Origin: Ciona savignyi
Lineage: Eukaryota > Chordata > Ascidiacea > Phlebobranchia > Cionidae
Length of the DNA: 64,000 nt
Assembly (NCBI GenBank): GCA_000149265.1
Contig: CH002962.1
Location: 448,270 to 512,269, forward strand
Direction: 5' to 3'
Below the pieces are notes generated by a model. It had not been told where the DNA came from. It made no database searches and saw only the letters and a list, made by a program, of their open reading frames with translations. Below, one piece after another: positions 47,958 to 60,041 of the stretch. Position numbers and translations under genes: made by a program. The stretch's first letter is position 1. Each line of letters opens with the position of its first letter.

Positions 47958-48898
47958 ATGGTAAAAATATTACTCGGGTGTACTGGTAGTGTGGCGTGTG
48001 TAAAAGTCGGAGAAGTTATTGAATTTCTAAAACGAATTAAAAATAGCGAAATACGTGTCGTGGTGACTAAAAATGCAAAATATTTCTATAATTTCAACAC
48101 ATTGAGCGTAAAGGTAAGGTAAACACTCAATTTATTTGTACACACTTAATTGCCATATGGTCGTTAGTCGTTATTTAAAACCGAACCGACTGTACAACTA
48201 TAAAGGATTCATAACGGGATTCTATATACTCATTCAAGTTTAGGAGCCCTTCTCTTGAAATTTTTGTAGTATTTAAAATGTATCTTGCACAGCCCCGAAC
48301 TACCCTGCTTATTTTTTTAATTTCAGTTGTGTCCTTAATTCTACTGATCATTTAATTTGACATGCTGGGGTGTTAGATTAAGCAACTTAGCAGCGTGCAG
48401 GACATATATATCCTAATACCAATAATCAACAATCATGATTATCTTAAATACGGATTCTGTATTTGTCTATAATTTAAATAAAATATAATAATTTTTAAGG
48501 TTTATGAGGATAAGGATGAGTGGACTTGGTCTAAGATGGGGGATAAGGTTCTGCATATTGAACTTCGCTCTTGGGCTGACGTGTTTGTTATAGCGCCCTT
48601 GGATGCTAATACGCTGGGAAAGCTGTCCAGTGGGATTTGTGACAATTTGGTAACATGTATCGCCCGTGCTTGGAAAATTGGTGAACCACTGATATTTTGT
48701 CCAGCCATGAACTCTTTTATGTGGGATCACCCATGCACAAAGTCGAGTGTGGATACACTAGCATCGTGGGGATATATACAAGTTCCTCCCATTCGAAAAG
48801 TCCTAGCTTGTGGAGATGAGGGTATAGGTGCAATGGCCAAGCCTGAAACAATCTTTCAGGTCACCGAAGATGCATTGAAAGCATTGACACCAGAATGA
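47958..48898 (+). CDS. PPCDC: Phosphopantothenoylcysteine decarboxylase
   Basis: Two exons, 47958-48113 and 48500-48898 (phase 0, GTAAGG donor), giving 184 residues against about 200 in mammals. It is an FMN-dependent enzyme of coenzyme A synthesis that decarboxylates 4'-phosphopantothenoylcysteine. Landmarks: the N-terminal flavin-fold start KILLGCTGSVAC, the likely active-site His in HIELRSWAD, APLDANTLGKLSSGICDNL, the PAMN motif in FCPAMNSFMWDHP, and the substrate-clamp Cys in LACGDEGIGAMA. A polyadenylation signal AATAAA is at 48978-48983. DPH1 follows on the same strand after 487 bases. The assignment is secure. Confidence 0.96.
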
Positions 48899-49385
48899 GT
48901 TAATATACACCAATAACAAACTGTGTTTTCTTTTTTCACCAAAAAAACATGTATTCAGTATAAGTAGCCAAAACCAAAATAAAGAAAACATAATATGCAT
49001 TTTTCAAATATAGTAGTCTTTGCACTGTGATAGTTGTACAAAATGGTATTATTTAATAGGCAATTCACTATCTATTTGTGTATTGTACTGGTTCAAATGG
49101 ATCAATGAAATACTATAGATAAATGCATACAACACACTGCAAAAGCTACAGCAAACCGAATATAGCCATAAAGTACTGCTGGATACTCATGTCATACCAA
49201 CCCTCGTTGTCTCAATCTTGAATAAAACTATAATTTTATTCTTACATATTTATTGTGCAGTCCTATTATGCAGATATAAAATATAAGAAACAAAATTGAA
49301 CCTTGCATCTCCAAATAAGTTAACACATATATATGTTCATTTTCAGATGTTAACGCCATAATAGTGCCAGTATGATTGAATAATT
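48899..49385. other. PPCDC-DPH1 spacer with acceptor-like site
   Basis: 487 bases between two plus-strand genes. It holds the PPCDC polyadenylation signal and, at 49333-49346, a pyrimidine-rich TGTTCATTTTCAG 39 bases before the DPH1 ATG. The latter is either a 5' untranslated intron acceptor or a spliced-leader trans-splice site. The spacing is long for an ascidian operon. Confidence 0.45.
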
Positions 49386-50648
49386 ATGGAAGGTTCAAAG
49401 GAAAAGATAACAACAGTTGTGAAAGCAGATCCTACTCGAAAGAGATACGGTCCCAAATCAAGAGCAAACATCGCCAACAAAATTCCAGATGAAATCTTGA
49501 ACGACACGAAATTGCAACTTGCTGTTTCTGTATTGCCAAAGAATTATGAATTCGAAATTTATAAAACTGTTTGGAGAATCAAGCAGTCTGGAGCCAAGAA
49601 AGTGGCGTTGCAGTTTCCTGAAGGCTTGTTGATGTTTTCATGCATCATATCAGATATTGTGGAAACCTTTACAAAAGCCGAAACTGTGATTATGGGGGAT
49701 GTGACCTATGGAGCCTGCTGTGTGGACGACTACAGTGCACGTCTGTTGGATTGTGACTTTATGGTCCACTATGCCCATAGCTGCCTGGTCCCGATCAGCA
49801 ACATGCCTGATATAAAGATGCTGTATGTGTTCGTCCATATTAAGATTGACAACACTCATTTTGTGGAAACAATTAAACACAATTTTGCCAAGGGATCAAA
49901 AATAGCCGTTGTTAGCACAGTCCAATTCATAACCACTCTGCAATCAAGCAAAAGAGAATTGGAAGAAGACGAAATTGAGATTTTAATTCCACAAAGCAAA
50001 CCTCTGTCTCCTGGTGAAGTGTTAGGATGTACATCTGGGAATGTAAGTAATATGAACGCTGACGCTTTGGTGTATCTGGGAGATGGTCGATTTCATCTCG
50101 AATCCATCATGATATCGAATCCAGACTTACCAGCATACGCTTACAATCCATATGACAAGAAATTTACAAGGGAGTCATACGATCATCATACTATGTTAAG
50201 AACAAGGAAAAGTGAAATAGACAGAGCTGCCAAAGCACAAAAGTGGGGACTTATAATGGGGACACTAGGTAGACAAGGTTCTATCAAAGTTGTCAACTAT
50301 CTGCAAGAATCAATTCAATCTGCCGGGAAGTCTGTTGTTACTGTGCTTTTATCTGAGATTTTTCCCAGCAAATTGCAGCAAATGTCGACTATAGAGGCTT
50401 GGGTGCAGGTTGCATGCCCAAGGCTGTCCATAGACTGGGGAACTGCCTTCGTTCAACCGTTGTTAAACCCTTACGAAGCGTCTGTTGCGCTAAACAAAGC
50501 CGAGTATAGAAAAATTTACCCAATGGACTTTTACGATAACGATAGTTTAGGGCCATGGACACCTAATAATGAGGCACACCGGCCTGTATATGTACGCAAA
50601 TCAAGAGCAAAAGTTGTAAATAGTGAAAATAAAGATAAATTAATTTAA
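49386..50648 (+). CDS. DPH1: Diphthamide biosynthesis protein 1 (radical-SAM-like 3-amino-3-carboxypropyl transferase subunit)
   Basis: Intronless 420-residue protein, close to the vertebrate length of about 440. With DPH2 it carries out the first step of diphthamide synthesis, transferring the 3-amino-3-carboxypropyl group of S-adenosylmethionine to a His of eEF2 by a non-classical radical mechanism. The three conserved cysteines that hold the 4Fe-4S cluster are visible: C111 or C112 in [10 protein letters not shown]215 in VLGCTSGN and C344 in [11 protein letters not shown]. Other family marks are [11 protein letters not shown] and [11 protein letters not shown]. The N-terminal start at MEGSKEK matches the expected position relative to the conserved core. 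No defect is visible. The tail is Lys-rich and divergent, as usual. Confidence 0.97.
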   Translation: MEGSKEKITTVVKADPTRKRYGPKSRANIANKIPDEILNDTKLQLAVSVLPKNYEFEIYKTVWRIKQSGAKKVALQFPEGLLMFSCIISDIVETFTKAETVIMGDVTYGACCVDDYSARLLDCDFMVHYAHSCLVPISNMPDIKMLYVFVHIKIDNTHFVETIKHNFAKGSKIAVVSTVQFITTLQSSKRELEEDEIEILIPQSKPLSPGEVLGCTSGNVSNMNADALVYLGDGRFHLESIMISNPDLPAYAYNPYDKKFTRESYDHHTMLRTRKSEIDRAAKAQKWGLIMGTLGRQGSIKVVNYLQESIQSAGKSVVTVLLSEIFPSKLQQMSTIEAWVQVACPRLSIDWGTAFVQPLLNPYEASVALNKAEYRKIYPMDFYDNDSLGPWTPNNEAHRPVYVRKSRAKVVNSENKDKLI

Positions 50649-50849
50649 ATCAAATCCTTGTTATTGTTGTTATTCCTCTTGTTAGAAAACGGAAACAGGT
50701 ATATGTTGCCAGATCTTTTAGCTCAGCACCCTTGTCTGCTGACGTCAGAAAGGCTCAAGCATTGGAACTAGACGGTTGTTACTGTGTGGTGTCCTCTCCT
50801 TGTGCAAAATATTGTTCGTTCCAAAAAAAGATATCAAATCCTACTGGAT

Positions 50850-51130
50850 AAGAATAGGATTAACTATTTTAGTTGTTCCCGTTGAATGAAAAACAGGCGT
50901 TATTACACGTGCCATCGTCAGGTTAAACCGCCCTCACCGTGGGATTAAGCTATTACAGTATGTTGTGTATAATTAAGACGTTTCTTCAATTTTAGAAAAA
51001 ACATTCGTTCATGGGGTTCGAGCAATGTCAGCTAGATGGCTTGTCTGAGGACACAACGGACTTGCCAGCGACCAGTTTCGAATCTGTGACCATTCTTTTA
51101 AAAATCGACGAACAAACCCAAAACTAAAAG
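50850..51130 (-). repeat. tRNA-derived SINE, family A
   Basis: Minus-strand copy; plus-strand landmarks include GTTATTACACGTGCCATCGT, ACGTTTCTTCAATTT and GCGACCAGTTTCGAA. Confidence 0.65.
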
Positions 51131-52892
51131 ACGCTTACTAGACTTTCCGTAACTTTACTTGGTAGCTAATTTCCCAGGATCAAAATTATAAAATTAAAGG
51201 AAACACAGCAAAATAGAATAACAGATCAACTCGGCAAACCATAAATTAAAAAAAATGTATACACAATTTAAATACGCTGTAAACACGTGTATGGATGGTT
51301 GGAATTGTCATTTGTATATTGAAGGATGGGGGAAATCACGACGATGAATTTATGCAAGCTTATCGTTTGATAACTCTATCCCATGGTCCAATTGTCAAAA
51401 TGATTTAAGTAGTATATTATTAAGACAATGCTGCTGTTTTAGTTAAACCCATTATTCCACCGGATTTAGTCAATGCCCGCGTGGTGTCTGGCCACCGACG
51501 CTCTTACCAATTGAGCTGCCCGATCGGCGCATTTTCAATGACGTACTTTAACATGAAAAACACGATTGGCCTGACCACTTTTGTTTACGGCCAACTTTAG
51601 CCTCTAGTGTCTTTTTACACAACCGGTGAAAACATGATCAGAGTAGGAATCGACGTGGACGTCATCCCATTAACCGCACGACCGAAAGTTTACTGTCGAA
51701 TAAATAAGCAATCACTCCTGTTAATGGCATTTGATTCTGGCCCAAGATTAAAAACAATGCAGCACGTCACTGTGGCATCTTACGCGCCACGTTACGTTTT
51801 AAGTTAAGTTCCTCACCGTGTTCGTTTTTTAAATGTTAAATTGTGTATGAATCGCCCTCGTTGACCGTTAAACTATACACAACCGGAATTGGGTAAAGGG
51901 ATATGTGGTGTGCTTGTTATATGATAATAGGCTTCTATACCCTCTGTTTTAAAATATTCACAACCGCGCAACATTATTTTTTCCTATATAGCATTTTTTA
52001 TTGAATAATATTTAATTTGACTGGGAAAATAAATGCGTGCTATTAAGTTTATGCTCGTGATAAACTCGTCGTAGATACGTTTTTGACATTCCACCCTATA
52101 TAATGAACCGTCTTGCTAACCATTCGGCCACAATACTGCTATCTTCCTTGCGATTCCTCGAATCGAGTTATTACGTCAGAGATAAGCCATAAAGGTATCG
52201 CAGGAGTCGGAACAGCCACTGGCTAATGCATAACATAGCTTCCACCTCCTCGTAGTAGGAACTGCTATTTTGACACATGTTAATCTCCCTGTTACATGTT
52301 GCGAATATCGTTTTACGAGTACATTGTTTATTTCTAATAAGCCAACCAGATCCAAGACATTCCTGTTGACTAATTTTAGACTACGGTTTAAAATAAGTAC
52401 AAATGAGTTACAAAATGGCGGCTTAACTTTGGCAACAATTAAAATAAACATATATTTTGTTCTTACCTTATCTCTCTAACTTTATTGAGAACGGTTTAGC
52501 AGTCAGCACAGTGAGCACATCGCTTTTAATGTTTTCCCATTTCTAAAACTAAGCATACTTGGGCCCTATCAACACGACCATCGGCAATATCCTGCGAGCT
52601 TACAATACGCCAGTGATGGAAAAATACATGCTTAAAACTCTAATTAAACAGTCGTATGGCAGAATGTTTGGCGCGACCGGTTTATATTAAGTATGTTTTT
52701 TAGAACAAGCTTTGTGTTGCATTCGAACTAAGCAATATATGAACAAAACTAACTATAGGTACTAAAATAATTTATTGGTGTATGACAAACCCGATTATAT
52801 AAATTAAAAACTGTATATAGACGATTTAAAATAGAACTTGTAAAATACCCTAAATATACACTCACTTGACCAATTAAATATGTATTGTTGGA

Positions 52893-52924
52893 CCATAGGG
52901 TACTAATATATTAGTACTCTATGG
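52893..52924. repeat. Short hairpin
   Basis: CCATAGGGTACTAAT and ATTAGTACTCTATGG form near-perfect inverted arms around a TAT centre, with one mismatch. It is flanked on both sides by TTGGACC in inexact arrangement. Confidence 0.6.
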
Positions 52925-53911
52925 TTGGACCACATGGAACTACAGTATTGCAATTTAAAATGTCGTGAATGAAACAATCGGAAATTTTAGAAAAATTCAA
53001 TGACATTGTTTTAAATCAAACATGTAAATGCCGAAAAGTGTACCTAAATAGTATAAATTATAAATCAAACATTACAATTCCAATTTAATCGTAGCAATAT
53101 AGAACTTGTTTACTGATGTGTGCATAAACACAAAAAGAAACTTAAAAAGTGAAACGGTCAAAACGCTCAGTGAACTAGCAGTAGGTAAAAAGCAAAAGAA
53201 ACTGAAGGAAGGCGTCGCTGTGGTCTCCGCGTGCTTAGTGACTACACTTATGATCTAGTTTACGTTACAATTACTAGTAGCTTAATTGATTTAACTTGTT
53301 TAAATGTTTTATTGGTTAACTTAAAGTTAAACTGAACTTCATATTTAGAGTTTTATAGTGTAAGTTACACAAATATACCAAAAAACAAACAACAACCGAA
53401 AGCATATTCATGTTATAACCATAACGTATACTAGGACGAAATTCGATAATACATCTATTCATTTTTGTAATGAAATTGTTACAATGGAACTTGGAAGCAC
53501 ACGTATCCACTCCCAATTAATAAAAGTGAGTTTTCGACGATGTCAATAGATCTTCGCAGTCACCAGCAATTTTCAAATGCTCCAAAAAATAATAACAAAT
53601 AAAAAAATCTTAAATTTTTACAAATGCCGTGATTGTCTACGCCATCTGTAATTGGTTAAATTTTATATTGAATGAAAATACTTTCTGTGTTTGTGGTGTC
53701 TATGACAATGCACTATACAGCTGGGAAGACCAAGTCATTTACATTAAGGTTTGAGTTTTACGAGAATTGATCAGCATATGTTGCAATGCAAATTGCACTA
53801 TGACTATATTATTCAAATTGCCCTCTACAGTGGGGCTAACAATAAACGCCATGCAAATTGCGCTCTTCGAAGAACTTTAGCGGATTTACATCAATCGACT
53901 AAATAAGTTGT

Positions 53912-55655
53912 TTACTGCAATAGCTCAACTCGCCCTTTAAAACCGACTGAAAGATAAATGAGTTAAAAACAAAATCGTACTTTTGGGGGCGGGTACACAC
54001 GGCAGAGAAGTTTCTTGCGTAGTTGCATCGGTGGTGGGTGGGGGTGTCGTTGTAACTGGGCACTGCTCACATAGCCTGCAGGTTTTTTGACATATATATC
54101 TCACTCCATTGCACCCATGTGGTAAGCGCACCAGGTAAGCGCAGAAGTGATTAGTATCGAAGCAATTGTCTGAAGAAGTGTTTGAAATCACAGTTATGTT
54201 GATCAAAGTTCAATATCAAATTTTGGTTAGTCTTCAAACAAGCTTTGGAACATATTTTGAAGAACCATGTTACAATTTATCAACCATTTTAATATTTTGA
54301 AGCTTGACATATTTTTATAAATACCTTTAAAACAAGTCACACTATAAAGTCATAGCAAGACCGATGTTTCTAACGTTCACAAACTTACTGGTACATTGAG
54401 GCGGGCAAGGCCGACAAATGCCACATGACAACGGGCAAAATAATTTAACTAACGGCACCTCGCATGCATTATCATATAAAGTTATGATTTCGCACTTATT
54501 CTGAAGCGGGAAGTCTCGGCACGATTCTGTTGACATAATTAATAATGATTACAATCACCTTGCCAATAGGTATAAGCTACATTACACCCTTAAAATAGGG
54601 AAACGTTAAATATGAAAACTAGGTTAGTGTTCAAACCGTCGTAAGCTTTCGATCACCGACCGGGAATTTTTTCTAAAAATAAAACAGCTGGAAAATGCAC
54701 AAGCAACACCTTTATTTCACAAAGCTCTGCTCCTATTACAAGATTGCACAGCTAAATGGAACATCGGTGCGAAGCGTAACACATGCTGCCAACTGTACAA
54801 ACATCCCCACCATTGTTACTCAGCAAAGAACTTATATAAATATTATGACTAAGAGGGTACTACAACCGGTCGGGGTTGGTTACAAGGCATCGATAATTCC
54901 CATCAACCTTTCGGATGACGGTTACACTCGCTACCACTGAGCCAACCGTTCGGACACAATAACAGTTGGTTTGCATAAACGCATGTCACGTTGTTATTAA
55001 ATAAGAAATATTACTATTATTGTTTTAACAACAATTAAGATCTGAGTATATACTTGTTTTATATTACCTTAAAACCTAAATTTATACCTTTTATTTAAGC
55101 TAAACCTCTAATAGACCGCCACTTTGACATTTATTATGCTAAAACGTAATTAAAGGTTTCCTACATAATTTTTTTCCTGTTACCTACCAGTAACTGCGTT
55201 ATGTTTAATATTTTTTCTTATTCTTTTGATATTAGATGTCAAGTTAGATGTGTTGTTTTTCTTTTTATTAAATGAATTTATCTTTCCAAAATTATGACCA
55301 GTATAGTGCGCCACCCTCTAAATAACCACCACCTTTAATATACCGCCACTTTGGGGGAGGATTAAAAAATTAAACGCCGTCGCGCTCACATTTATTAATC
55401 CTATATATCAAGGTAAATTATTTGAATTAATATAAAAATATAAGTAAACAATCAGAATTTGAGAAGGGTAGAAAATGCCAATAAAAAAAAATTGGTTCAT
55501 ATGTTATTTACTTATGTAGTGTGCCTTTATTTACTTAATTTTCTTTAAAATATAGACAACACCATACACTTACCACTGCATGTAGCTGCGCCAGGTTTGA
55601 TTGCATGTAGCCATAGAACCAAAACACTTACACGAAAAACATATTTGCTGACCAT
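53912..55655 (-). CDS. Secreted protein with two ShKT domains
   Basis: Four exons: 55655-55574 (signal peptide), 54526-54389 (ShKT 1), 54169-53981 (ShKT 2 plus Thr/Pro linker) and 53946-53912 (short tail, GFKGRVELLQ then stop), giving 147 residues. Each exon border is phase 1, so the ShKT exons are symmetric and can be added or lost without a frameshift. ShKT 1 runs from ESCRDF to CPLSCGIC; ShKT 2 runs from CFDTNHFC to CQKTCRLC. A PVTTTPPPTT linker follows, a likely O-glycosylation zone. ShKT modules occur in many secreted metazoan proteins, often beside protease domains; none is seen here. It is the paralog of the gene at 57425-58535. The last short exon is less certain than the rest. Confidence 0.78.
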
Positions 55656-57424
55656 TGTCTTGGACTTTTAGAGCTCTAAACATCTGCACACGAAATGCGT
55701 TTCTTTGAAGATATATAAGTTTGTTAATGAGTTATGGTCATTGCTAAATAAAGTCTTCTAAAGTATTTAAATTATTTAAATGCGTTTTGTGTCGAAAATA
55801 TCCTCTCATTTTGTTTATGGTAAATAGAAGGGTATGCTTTAGACATTACATCATTGTTTTATAGATATGTACTTTTTGAAGACTTGGGCAAAGGTTGGTT
55901 AAACTAAATTGTTCTAACCACCATCCCCACATTTTAAAGTTACACTTTTTAACTGTTTAGTAAATTTTTTTATAATAAAAAAACTAATTGGTTCTCGTGT
56001 TACAGAACCAATTTTGTGTTTCTGTTTGTGATAAATAGATTTTCGAATGGCCGCCATGGATGGCAATAAGGAAGACATGAAGGATTTAGCTTCTTTTCGA
56101 ACTTAACTAAAACAGATCTGCTTGTAAGACAGCTTACGATATTTCTATGTATTCCCGAGATTGGCAACTGCAGAACATATGCCTGCTGGTAAAACGTGTT
56201 ACGTTGTATTATATTCATGCAGCCTATACTCTATAGATACGAAAATTTCGTCGATTATAATACTATTAAAAAACTTATTCTTTGTAATGCTGTTGTGACA
56301 ATTGCTACAATTACAACTAAATCCTTATATGAATACTCGTACATCTTTAGAAACTTTCTCTCTGCGTTCCTGGAAAAAAATATATTCAAACACTATTTCG
56401 TAATCTCACCTATAACAGAATCGAGTGTCTGCCGATAAACATATTGCAATATATGCCGTAAAACCACTGAGCGGTACCTCTTATAGAACGCCACTTTGGA
56501 AAAGGGCTCAAATAAAGGTTTTATGGCATTTATTTATTCACATAGGATACGCCAGTGCTTCCGACAATAATAGTCGTATATCAAAAGTAACTTTTTGTGA
56601 ATGGTTTCTGTTTTTCGAGAAAAGGATTTTACAAACTACAGATCACTAACTACACTCACACATGAAAGCTTTTGGAAAGCAAAATAAATATTTCTATGTT
56701 TTACTTGAGTTGGAAATCGCGAAGATGTGTTGGTTCTTTCCCTAGTCCAAATGGGCGGGTATACTGTCAAGTTTTATAAATGTGACAGTATAATGCAACG
56801 TCAAAGTGACGTAGTGATACAGCCTATCGCCAAATGTGTTATTTTCTTATTTCGTATAGGCCGAATTTTTAAAAGGTTAACAACTTTATGGTAGCACTAA
56901 TTCTTCTATTTTAAAGGGCACACTTCGCTTTTATTTTTCTTTAATCATGTGTTCTAATTTTTTCCACCGTATGATTTGCTAGAGTCTCTAACTCAAAGAA
57001 CTTCAGATTAAACTCACATATATATATATTTATATCACACAATGTATTTTACATATTTTACATTAACGATTTTTAATCCTTAAAGCTTTGCCGTAATTGT
57101 CAGTTTTTTTTTTAATATATACCAATGTGGTAAACTTTTAACGAAAAAATAAAGATATTAGCCAGTCAGGACACTGATGAATGTCTGCCCAGGAACGCAT
57201 TGCAATAAATTAAGTTAATTACTTGTTTAGACTACGCGCCTGCTTTTCCGACGGTTAAGTCAATAAATCCTGTAATAGAAACTACTGGGTCATGACCACC
57301 ACGATATAGTGAGCAATAGAAATTAAAACAATTTATTTTTTAATTTTCTGGCGACACTTTAACCACCGCGCAATTGTTCGCAAATAAATAAATAAAAATA
57401 AATCACTGTAAAGAAGGTGTTCGC
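55656..57424. other. Spacer between the ShKT paralogs
   Basis: 1.8 kb of AT-rich DNA between the two tandem minus-strand genes. It should hold the 3' flank of the three-ShKT gene and the promoter of the two-ShKT gene. No gene or clear repeat family was recognised. Confidence 0.5.
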
Positions 57425-58535
57425 TCAAGCAAGTGTCGGACTTGGCGTGGTCCCATAAACCAAATCACATCGCACACAAATGCGACACGTACTTCTGCAA
57501 TGTTTTCGTACGCTATCGCCATGTCTATTTTGTGCTTCGCAGTAACCGTCTTTTCGCCAATACTCGCAAACGTCGTAATCGTCCACGCATCCTGCATGAG
57601 GTCAAAATTTATTAAATAATTTCGTTTAGCATATTGTTTCTAATTTGATCCTTTTTAAGCGTTATACAACACGCAAGGTCCATCTTAGCAAAGTAGGGTG
57701 AGAGCATCACTAGCTATGTTACTAATGCATTTTAAGCTTCTCCTCCCAAAATAACGCAGCGATAAATATTAACTTTAAAATCCAATCTAACTTACTTTCA
57801 GGGTCGGGTTCACAAGGAAGAGCGATTTCTTGCGTGGTTGTCTCAGTGGTGGTAGGAGGGGGTGTCGTTGTTACTGGGCACTGCTCACAAAGCCTGCACG
57901 ATTTCCGACATAGATATCCCACTCGATTGCACCCATGTGTGGGCACCAGGTAAGCGCAGAAGTGATTCGTATCGAAGCAATTGTCTGAAAAAGTGTTTCA
58001 AATGAAAGTTATGTTGGTCAAAGTTAAATATCAAAGTATTTTTACAGGTACGTCGAACTTACTGGTACATCGAGGCGGACAAGGCCGACAAACGCGACAT
58101 GACAACGGGCAAATGAGTTTAACTGACTGCATGTTGCACATTCCAACTAAAGTTGCTGTTCCACACATGGCAGGCTGGTTATCACGGCACGATTCTGTAG
58201 ACAATAATTATTACATCACCTTGGAAATAGATATAAGCTACATAACACCACTAAAAGTGGTAACGGTTGACGTAATAATACTTGTAATCGAAAAGTTATC
58301 TTGTACTGACCGTTATTTTAAAACTATTAAAATTATCGTTAAGTCTAGTCCCATGTCTTATGTCATTAAATTACAAAAGTAAATGCCGTAGTCATAGTAA
58401 AACGAACAAAACTGTGTTTATTATAAGATATGATATTGTAAAAAGTTTAGTCTCACCACACGGGACTCTGTTGGGCTTCACTTCTTGCGTCCAAAGAACC
58501 AGAAGACTTATACACAAAACCACTTTGGAATTCAT
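57425..58535 (-). CDS. Secreted protein with three ShKT domains
   Basis: Four exons: 58535-58457 (signal peptide, MNSKVVLCISLLVLWTQEV), 58194-58063 (ShKT 1, ESCRDN to CPLSCRVC), 57984-57796 (ShKT 2, CFDTNHFC to CRKSCRLC, then PVTTTPPPTTTETTT) and 57591-57425 (ShKT 3, CVDDYDVC to CRSTCRIC, then stop), giving 188 residues. All internal borders are phase 1, the hallmark of exon-shuffled extracellular modules. The signal and first two ShKT exons match the downstream paralog closely; exon 2 is 189 nt in both genes. The third ShKT exon has no intact counterpart in that paralog. The Thr/Pro linker suggests O-glycosylation. Each domain has the expected six cysteines. Role unknown; a secreted matrix, coat or mucus component would fit. 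The domain fold alone does not imply a toxin. Confidence 0.85.
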
Positions 58536-59483
58536 TTTCTTGAGCTTGTTAAATAATGAAATGCTAGTCTCCGAAGATATGATTATGAGCCAAGATCTCT
58601 TACTTATATACTGTTCACCGGGCGGCTGTTCTTCGTAAGTTCCTGCCTCTAGTCGGGGAATTCCCCTTGCGTGCAAGAAAATCCGTGTACGTCACTGGTT
58701 ACGTGGTCAATTTATTTTCCAAGTATTCGCATGTTCGTGTATCAGATTTCAAATTTTAATTTTGATCAGGCGATATTATGTTTGTTTTAATTTCCGTTAC
58801 AATAATTGTTTCTTTATTTTTAAAACCCGAAAACATGTTTTTGTTTGTTTCCCCATCACGTGTAATACTTTCTATCTGTCATGTATTTAGCAATTCTGCT
58901 TTAGAGACTTTTCCTGACTTAGTGCAAATATGGAAAAAAAATTCTTTTATTTATAAAACATTTTGTTCGGTATGTGTTTTATTAAAGATATGTTACATGA
59001 CTTTGTGCGGGATTTATTTGGTCCTGGTGAGTTGTACATTTCTATAAATACAATCCTCTATTTGAAAGTACAACGATTAAACGCTGGATGATTAGAGATA
59101 GACCTGGAAAAGTTTGTAAAAAAGCAGTGTCGGCAATGGAACAAGTTAAAATTCAAATATGTTCAGCCGCCTCAACCAATGGCCCGCGGAGTGGATTTAG
59201 AACTGACGTTTCTCCCAAAGTACCTGTTTGATGAAATCGTTCGAAAAGTGTTTATAATACAATCAAACTTGTCACTGGAAATTTTATTTGCAGGAATCCT
59301 TATTCTTGAAATACGGTAATTTAGTGGTGTAATTAGTAAAACCCAGCTTAGATTTAACAGAGAAAAACAGAACCCCTGGTTCTTCAAACCCGGTCTGGAT
59401 TTTAACCCATGGTTTTAAAAAAACGGAACACAAATTTAAAGTTCGGAGACTGTAGACAGTGTAATCTATCATTATTGCACAAC
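58536..59483. other. Spacer between ShKT gene and retrotransposon
   Basis: About 0.95 kb holding the 5' flank of the three-ShKT gene, then DNA with no recognised gene up to the target-site duplication of the LTR element. Confidence 0.5.
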
Positions 59484-59488
59484 GGCAG

Positions 59489-59969
59489 TGTAACTTCCCG
59501 ACAAGGTGCTGGCTCCTAACACCTGTCTTAGTGAGAGGTTGCAGTATGCTTATAGACGGCGTCCTTTATTCAGACTTTGAAATAACGCGTCATTGTCCAA
59601 AACTTGTGAATTTATTCGAATTTGAATGATGGCGAAAACGAAAAGTCTTGAAATGACGGTTTTCTAAGGAAAAATATATGTACAATTTAATTATCACAAA
59701 AATTACTAGTTTGAGAAATAAAGCCAATATTTACCAAATTGTGGCTGAACAGGAGCCAAAGCACGTCATACACATCTTTACAATAACCGTTAATTCCAAA
59801 ACTACTAAAACTACCAAAAGACCGATTACCTCACGATAATGCTCATGCGGTAAAAAACAAGCGTTTTATAGTTCGGTGAAATTGTGGGAAAAAAGGGAAT
59901 ACAATACCGATCTTATTCCCTAGTGACATAGATATAATATAAACAATAATTGCGACGATAAATCTTACA
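59489..59969 (-). repeat. 3' LTR of the BEL/Pao element
   Basis: 481 bp. On the minus strand it begins TGTAAGATTTATCG and ends GGGAAGTTACA. It is near-identical to the other LTR, differing mainly by small indels near 59780-59815, so insertion was fairly recent. Confidence 0.95.
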
Positions 59970-60041
59970 CTCCCCCCCAAATTGCGAGATCGTACAATTG
60001 AGCAATTTACAATTTAATAGATTTACGTCGCGTGTTAAGAT

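Larger units (their letters stand above)
50649..53911. other. Intergenic region, 3.3 kb, with tRNA-like repeats
   Basis: It contains a family-A SINE (50850-51130), a tRNA-like head on the minus strand near 51490-51525 (GAGCGTCGGTGGCC preceded by AGCTCAATTGGTAA), a family-B fragment near 52095-52150, and a hairpin at 52893-52924. A minus-strand frame at 53316-53516 begins with a Cys pattern vaguely like a decayed ShKT half. No supportable gene was found. Confidence 0.5.

Noticed and set aside
51485-51530. Possible tRNA gene on the minus strand with an A-box-like segment
   Set aside because: There is no B box or acceptor stem; it looks like a SINE head.
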